Part shown: piece by piece, positions 58,135-64,000 of the stretch
Layout of the letters: the number at the start of each line of letters is the position of its first letter
Numbering within the stretch: the first letter of the stretch is position 1
Origin: Strongyloides papillosus
Lineage: Eukaryota > Nematoda > Chromadorea > Rhabditida > Strongyloididae
NCBI GenBank assembly: GCA_005656395.1
Contig: SRSI01000023.1
Span: 620,001 to 684,000 of the forward strand
Direction of reading: 5' to 3'
DNA length: 64,000 bases
Translations under genes and position numbers: made by a program
Notes under the pieces: model-generated
What the model saw: only the letters and a program-made list of their open reading frames with translations
The model's database searches: none
What the model was told of the DNA's origin: nothing

Positions 58135-60960
58135 AGAATCAAGATTATTGTAACTATGCCTTTCTAGAGCGATATGGCACCAACCATTTTTAAAATATTT
58201 AGTAGTTGAATGGAGATATCTGCGAGGAGGACGACCAACTAGTCTTTTTGTATAGCAATTAAATAAGAAAAGTTTGTAAAACCAGAGACTGTCTTTTAGT
58301 CTAGAGATATAGCCAATTTATTTCAGTTTATTTTTAGCTATATATGTAGAGATATGCGTCACAGAAGTTAGTTAATAAAGTTCTAAGTTATGAATCTTCA
58401 GATGTTCAGGAACGTTACGGTTAGGTTTACATTTACCCAGAAGACGTCTAGGTATATTTGTTTCAGTTGATTTTAGTCCTAGAATTTCTTTTTTTATTAA
58501 AAAGTAGCAGGGTGAAGAGTATGTGAGGTAGGGGTGGAGAAATTGAGAATAAAGCTTTCCATTTTCCATAAGTGTAAAATGTTTAGAAATACACGGACCA
58601 TTCTCTAGAATGAGACGATACAATAATTAATTTTTTTTTTTGCATATATTTTTACGTATATGCGTATATTAGCGTCATTGAAATTATTTTTTGCGATACA
58701 TAAAATTAAAAATCTTTCGAATTGAACTATAACAAAATTTTATTTCTTATAATTTCATCCTCATATGGGTTTTTTTTATTTTTGAAAGGAGAATAAAATA
58801 ATTTAAAAAACATTTGCCAAATTTAAGTAAATGAAATTAACTTGAATAATATATGAAAATATGAAATATGAATATTATAAAATATAAATATTAATGAAAA
58901 GAAATTATAAATTATGAATTTTAAAAAAGAAATTTTAAATATTATATTGAATTTTGAATATAAAAATGTCTATAAATTGTATGGTTATTTTCTAAAAAAT
59001 CAGAGTTTTAATAAATTGTGTTAATTTATTGACTTGTGTGTTATTTTCTCTACTATTGGTTTTATTTTACAAAATCATTCATATTTATTAATAAAATATA
59101 TAATAAACACAAAAGTTACAATAAGTTAGAGGATTTATGAACATTAAAAGTATTTAAGATTGAATTTAGTTTACATAAGAGAAAGAAATAAGAATTTTAC
59201 GTTTTATTGTGCTTAAAAACGGTTCAAAAATCATTGCTTTCTACTTTCTACAATGGCATTGTAATCGATATATTTTTTACCACTAAATTAAAAGTTTCAA
59301 GAAATTTTAATTGATTTTTAAAAGTAACAAATTTTGTGTTTGAAAGGTGTTAGTAAATTTGTTATATTTATGATATATTAATTCAATATATTTTTCAAAA
59401 AAACATTTATTTAACTTAAATTTAAAATCACCTTTTCATTTTATCATATATTATTTGTATATGCGATAATTTGATGACTATATAACTCTAAGCGGTGAAA
59501 TAAATTAAGAAAAAAATTGAATTTTAAAAATTGTATCCACCAAAATGTAAAATGAGTCAAAAAATAGCAAAATGATCAATGAGACGGAAAACGATATAAT
59601 ACTTTGTGAGTGTATCTTTCAACTCATGAAAAGCTAGCCAAGCTTTTTTCTTTCTATTTTCTTAATGAAGTTACCATTGATATTTAGAGTATGGTCAAGA
59701 AAAACAAAATTATCTGTTTGTTAAATTGAAGAAATGTTTTCATTAGGACAAGTGGACATATACTCAGTCTTTTCAAAATTTTTGTGAAAACCAATGAAGA
59801 AGGCAGCATTTTTGAGTTGATTTAACATTTTTTCACATTTATTAGGTTTACAAAAAAGAACGATATTATCTGCATATGCATTAAAAGCAAATTTTAATCT
59901 ATTTATGTTAATACCTTCGGAACAGTTATTCTCATCTAAACCAAGTTTTCTAACGATTGTACTTAACAGAAAGTTAAATAGAGTTGGACTAGGAGTGTTT
60001 CCTTGTTTTAGTCCATCATAAGTTAGCATTTTAAACAAAACGCTTGGGTATGTAAAGAAAATTGAAGTATTTGAGTATATGTATTTTAATCTTTCAATTA
60101 TGCATAATTTTTCAGGCTCATTAATAATAAAGATTTTTAATTCTTTAAATAACTTTTGTTATCAAGAAATGATAACATATCAAAGAGCAAGAATAAAGAA
60201 TCAATATGTGGCCAAGACCACGAAAAATTAAGTATATAAGACAATCATATTTACCTTTTTATTAAGTTGTTTAAATTGTTATTAATAATGCGTTGAATAA
60301 AATATAAACATATTACACTTTTTCCTGTTAATTTATCGAAGGCTTTACGGAAGTCAATAAAAATTATAGTAACATTCAATTCGAATTCTCTAGCATATCG
60401 GAGGACTAATATACATATAATAATGTTATCATATGTACTAAAAGAATCGCCGAAAACCAATTTAGCTTACAGGAATATAATCAAATAAGTTAGATGACAG
60501 CCGATTCATTAGTAGTTTACTATAAACTTTGTTCAATGTGTTGATTAGTGCTATAGTTTTATAGTTAGATATCCGTTACATTGTTTTTTTGTGAAGTAAA
60601 ATAATAGAATTATCAAACCAAATAGAATGAACTTAGTTTTTTGATAGTATTAAATTAAAAAATTTCACAAGGATATCTCTTATTTCATCGCATAAAAGTT
60701 AAATTAAACTCAAGTTAACACTATCAAGGCCTTTAGCTCTAAAATCACTACTACTTAAAAAAACTTTTTAAATTTTATCTTTTAAAAAGGGAAGTAAGGA
60801 AATGATTAATTTTGTAGAATTAATTTCTTACCATCACATAGTTCTGAGTAGAATGTTTGAATATTATCAGATAATATTGCAAGAAATTTTTTTTGGAACA
60901 GAAGATTTTTGTTGGTTCTTTTTTAACTTTTGTTTTCTAAAATAGCACCCAACTTTAATT
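58135..60960 (-). pseudogene. Non-LTR retrotransposon (LINE), decayed, split by AT-rich insert
   Basis: Read on the minus strand from about 60960: SNYKTIALINTLNKVYSKLL (motif of RT finger), FIDFRKAFD (60330-60365), GLKQGNTPSPTLFNFLLS, then AYADNIVLF at the YADD site (second Asp changed to Asn), then KTEYM, and DNFVFLDHTLNINGNFIKKI to about 59630. About 1 kb of featureless AT-rich sequence (58640-59620) follows. Then the C-terminal part (LYSQFLHPYLTYSSP, IPRRLLGKCKPNRNVPEHLK, YTKRLVGRPPRRYLHS, WCHIALERHS) ends at 58135. The order and C-terminal GRPPxRxxxS...W..IAL.R pattern fit LINEs with a GRPxxRW tail (RTE-like group). Several stops and frameshifts; no endonuclease domain found upstream. Confidence 0.8.
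58640..59620. other. AT-rich insert inside the LINE
   Basis: It has no coding similarity and interrupts the LINE between RT and C-terminal parts. Its ends were not resolved. Confidence 0.4.
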
Positions 60961-61119
60961 TTCTGCTATATTCAGAAAGATAAAAGGAGACAAGCTGTCT
61001 CACCATTGGTTTGTGTGGAGCATAACAACAAGTTGTAACGGCTATTTTTGCATTTTTCGACATCTGTTTTAACACTATAATATACAACAATATGGACTAA
61101 AGTTAATTCGTATTATATA

Positions 61120-61660
61120 CAGGGTGTTTCAAAAGTAACTCCCCAGTTGCGAAAGCTTATAAATTTTTTCTTACGTGAGATTGAAGCGTGAAATTTTGTA
61201 AATTTGTAGATAAGCGAAGTAATATTTTTTTTATTACTTGTTAGAAAATTATGGTCTCATCAGTAATTATAGCCTCTTGAAAAAAAAACTTTTTTTTTGC
61301 TCTATTTGTGCATGTAACTTTTTTTAATGAAGAGATATTGTTAAATTATATCGACCAAATATAAATATAATTTATTTATTTTTCAAAACCAAGGCCAAAA
61401 AATATACAATAGACCAATCCAATTTAAAACTTACCTTGGTATTAGTTAGTAATTTACTGACCATTCAGTAAAAAACATACTCTTTTATACCAAGGTATCA
61501 TAAAAAAAAACTAACACGTCATACATGTTTTAAAACATGACAGATATTAAGATCATTGTTTTACAGATCGAAAGCTTAACTTATTTTGTACTAGAATTTT
61601 CAATATCATAAATATTGAATTTCATTAACATTGTTTAATTTTCTACAACAAAAAGAAATA
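61120..61660. mobile_element. Left arm of a long-inverted-repeat element
   Basis: TA then CAGGGTGTTTCAAAAGTAAC; CTCCCCAGTTGCGAAAGCTT; later CAGATCGAAAGCTTAACTTA and ATATTGAATTTCATTAAC. These correspond in order to the arm of the elements at 46165 and 53176. The right arm is missing. It is interrupted by a 202-bp insertion at 61340. Confidence 0.7.
61340..61541. mobile_element. 202-bp insertion with 7-bp duplication AGATATT
   Basis: AGATATT at 61333-61339 and 61542-61548; related elements have an uninterrupted arm here. The insert contains TACCTTGGTAT and its inverse, and a perfect palindrome CATGTTTTAAAACATG at 61524-61539. Class unknown. Confidence 0.5.
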
Positions 61661-61689
61661 TCTATAACAAAAAGAAATAAGGAAAAAAA

Positions 61690-62740
61690 TTTGTCTTTCA
61701 CATAACTCTCTTCAAATTCAACCGATTTTTATGGTTAAACAGCCAAAAGATGTATTTTTTTCTAACTTAGTGGGGAAGATAGGTCTAAAGAGTTTCTGGG
61801 CCATAATTGACCATGTTATCTTCAAAAAACACCGTTTTTTTGGCCTTTTTTAGCATAGTTTTGTACAGGGGATAAAAATATTTTAAAATATATAAGATAC
61901 AATGGTTTATATATCGTTTGAAAGTTCTAATTCCAGAATAATGCGGAAACACAATCCTATTAAATTGTATTAAAAATTGGCCGAGTTATGGTCCAAAGAG
62001 TGGTGACTATTCTTAAAAAAAATTAAAAAGTTAAATAGCTATAACTCAGTCATGACTTAATGAAAACGAATAAAATAATATCTGTTATAAAGATTTACGT
62101 CTAACTTAAAAAATAAGAGTCTAACGAAGTTTATAGTTCAACTACGTAAGAAGTTATATTATTTTGAATGTCGACTTTTTGCCTTTTTTCCATTTTTATT
62201 GTAAAAATCAATTTTGTTTCAGAAATAACTCTTTTCAAACTTTATCAATTTTTATGGTCAAATAGTCATTTGATGTATTTTTTTCAACTTAGGAAGGAAA
62301 AAAAGTTTCAAAACTTTTCGTCCAAAACTGGCCAAATTATTTTTAGAAAACATCATTTTTTAGACACATTTTTGCATAGTTTTGTTCCAAAAATAACTTT
62401 TTTAAAAGTTGATAAAACTTTATGATTTATGACTCATTTATAAGGCATAAGTATGGAAAAGAAGGAAATTCAATATGAAAAGAATTAATAAAAAATGAAT
62501 TAAGTAATGGATTAAGAGATGATGACTATTTTTTAGCAAAAATTAACATTTTCTAATGTTATAACTTTATGAAAAGTTGTTTAAAGAAAATAAAACTAAT
62601 GTTATTAAATAAAACAAAGTCTGGCATAAAATATAAAATTATGACGAAATTTGTAGCTTAAAAACAAAAGAAGTTATTATTAGGTCTTAATTTGTTTGAT
62701 TTTTCTTCATTTATATATTTATAAAATAAAGGTAAATATG
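61690..62740 (+). repeat. Two tandem ~530-bp units, diverged
   Basis: ATAACTCTCTTCAAATTCAA, GATTTTTATGGTTAAACAG, GATGTATTTTTTTCTAAC and AGCATAGTTTTGTACA in unit 1 recur as ATAACTCTTTTCAAACTTTA, AATTTTTATGGTCAAATAG, GATGTATTTTTTTCAAC and GCATAGTTTTGTTCCA in unit 2 (from about 62222). Both end in a GATGACTATT / GGTGACTATT block. The short open frame at 62168 is only this repeat. Confidence 0.65.
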
Positions 62741-63080
62741 TATTTAATTAAGCAATGATATTGAATTGTTTATATTAATTTCAAAAATATAATAGAAAGT
62801 CACTTAAATTGTTACTTGAAATGAATTAAATATTCATCTTTTGGATAATAAATGAGATTCTTTTTGTTGGGTAGATTTTTTTAAAACTAAACAGTTAATA
62901 AATGTAAACGTTATGAAATGATTCTCAAACTCAGAAATATTTCATAATGTATTAATACATTATAACAATGTATTTTCGGTTATTTTATTTCTCCAGAAAT
63001 ATGTAACTCAGTAGAACGATTTTTTTATACACATACTTTGACTAAAAATTTAGTATAAAAATGCTTTAATAAAAAATATG
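62741..63080. other. Intergenic AT-rich region
   Basis: Nothing recognised. Confidence 0.4.
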
Positions 63081-63085
63081 CTCTG

Positions 63086-63678
63086 CGAACCAGCTCTGAT
63101 CAGCCGAAGGCGGGTTTAGTGCTGGTTAGACAAATAAAAGTAAGGAGTTATAGAGCACTTAGTGTTATTCGTCCCACTTTTCGTACTGTTTCATTGAAAG
63201 CAAGGCGCTTTCTATTCCAATCGACAATTAGAAGCTGTTACACGTACGTTTGCTAAACATAGACCTTAACTAAAATGCCTTATATGACAAAGCTTGCTTG
63301 AATCGGAAATCCATATTTTCATGTAAACTAATAAATGCGGAGGAAATTCGTAATAAAGAAAATATACCCAGTGATGAAAGAATCCCAATAGCTCTAATCT
63401 ATACATATGCTAAGGTGGAACTACTAGAGCAATACGTCTTCAAACTCAGGTGTAGGTTCCTACATGACATTCATTATGACGGCTCTCTAGACTTGAACCT
63501 ACTGTGGTATTACCCTTATGGATATAAAAGAAAAGTTGGCAGACCTAGAGAAAGATATATTGATAATATTAAAAAACATACCTCATTTAAATCTTTTGTC
63601 AATTCTGTTAAATTAGATAGAACAGATTTTTTATTTGTAACATTGTACTCTTATTTGTTAAGAATAGTACGTAAATAA
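63086..63678 (+). pseudogene. LINE C-terminal fragment
   Basis: The plus strand encodes pieces such as SYRALSVIRPTF (about 63145-63185) and then, in the frame ending at 63678, LINAEEIRNKENIPSDERIP, YGYKRKVGRPRERYIDNIKK and VKLDRTDF. The GRPRERY-IDNIK...LDR pattern is the usual end of LINE reverse transcriptases, like GRPPRRYLHS in the copy at 58135 but on the opposite strand and from a different family member. The first ~50 bases form a hairpin (AACCAGC...GCTGGTT). Truncated at the 5' side; the 126-codon open frame is only the tail. Confidence 0.65.
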
Positions 63679-64000
63679 ATAAGTGATGTTCCCATCACGA
63701 AACGATCAAAATAAGGAGAAAATAAATGATTACTCGAAAATTTTCTAGATGATTGTGTTAGTCGATTTCAACATATTTATGGAAATCGATGAAGAATAAA
63801 ATATAAAAATGATAAAGTTTTATTTTTAAAAAGATAATCTAAGATATAATAAATCAAAAAATATAAATTTATGTGATATATATAACACCCTACTCCATTA
63901 GTGATAATGCATCTATACTAATGGATGAATGGGAAACTACATCTTCATAAAGAAATGTTTCATTCCTTTACAATTGGGATAAGCTTTATATATAGTAAAC
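63679..64000. other. Terminal intergenic region
   Basis: AT-rich. A short inverted repeat (TCCATTAGT...ACTAATGGA) lies near 63895-63925. No gene seen. Confidence 0.35.

Noticed and set aside
63086..63140. tRNA or spliced-leader RNA gene
   Set aside because: The hairpin lacks a cloverleaf, A/B boxes, a leader sequence and an Sm site.

Overview
The window is strongly A/T-rich (about four fifths by eye) eukaryotic DNA. Host genes have signal peptides and tiny introns (37-47 nt). They encode astacin metalloproteases and small secreted proteins with a transthyretin-like (TTL) layout. Together this points to a nematode, most likely a Strongyloides-type parasite or close relative; that assignment is inference, since no rRNA or mitochondrial marker is present. 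Gene density is very low, and repeats of several ages fill most of the sequence.

Layout. 1-5.6 kb is gene-poor and holds an old long-inverted-repeat element (2816-4896) interrupted by a 294-bp MITE. A two-exon TTL-like gene lies at 5.7-6.1 kb. From about 7.56 to 13.56 kb runs the left arm of a giant inverted repeat; its partner is about 31.5-37.9 kb, and the 18-kb spacer lies between. The spacer contains a mariner-derived MITE, a dead Gypsy-type pol fragment, two single-exon orphan genes with TATA boxes (17.2 and 18.2 kb), a 1.3-kb palindromic element, and a single-pass membrane protein gene (20.7-21.1 kb, minus). It also holds an astacin-like pseudoenzyme gene (23.3-24.5 kb, plus) and, tail to tail with it, an apparently active astacin-EGF-CUB gene (26.1-27.3 kb, minus). 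Another palindromic element (28.3-29.4 kb) and a GC-rich repeat patch close the spacer.

From 40 to 55 kb lie three well-preserved ~1.45-kb elements with ~450-bp inverted arms and TA target duplications (41.9, 46.2, 53.2 kb), a 113-bp hAT-like MITE, a TTL-like pseudogene (44.3-44.7 kb), and a tandem segmental duplication of about 2.3 kb. Each copy of the duplication carries a TTL-like gene (47.8-48.2 and 50.7-51.1 kb, both minus). Each copy has since taken a different insertion, so the other copy preserves the empty site. The right end has a decayed unknown gene (54.7-55.6 kb), a near-complete dead mariner (56-57.2 kb), a fifth TTL-like locus (57.5-57.9 kb, plus), a decayed non-LTR retrotransposon (58.1-61 kb, minus), a tandemly duplicated AT-rich unit, and a second LINE tail (63.1-63.7 kb).

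The coherent host biology is secreted products: two astacin paralogues, one catalytically dead, and a five-locus TTL-like family. The four intact TTL-like genes share a TATTTAAA box 48-49 nt upstream of the ATG. The most unusual structural features are the long-inverted-repeat element superfamily with a conserved hairpin core, and the 6-kb inverted arms in which those elements and later insertions are nested.
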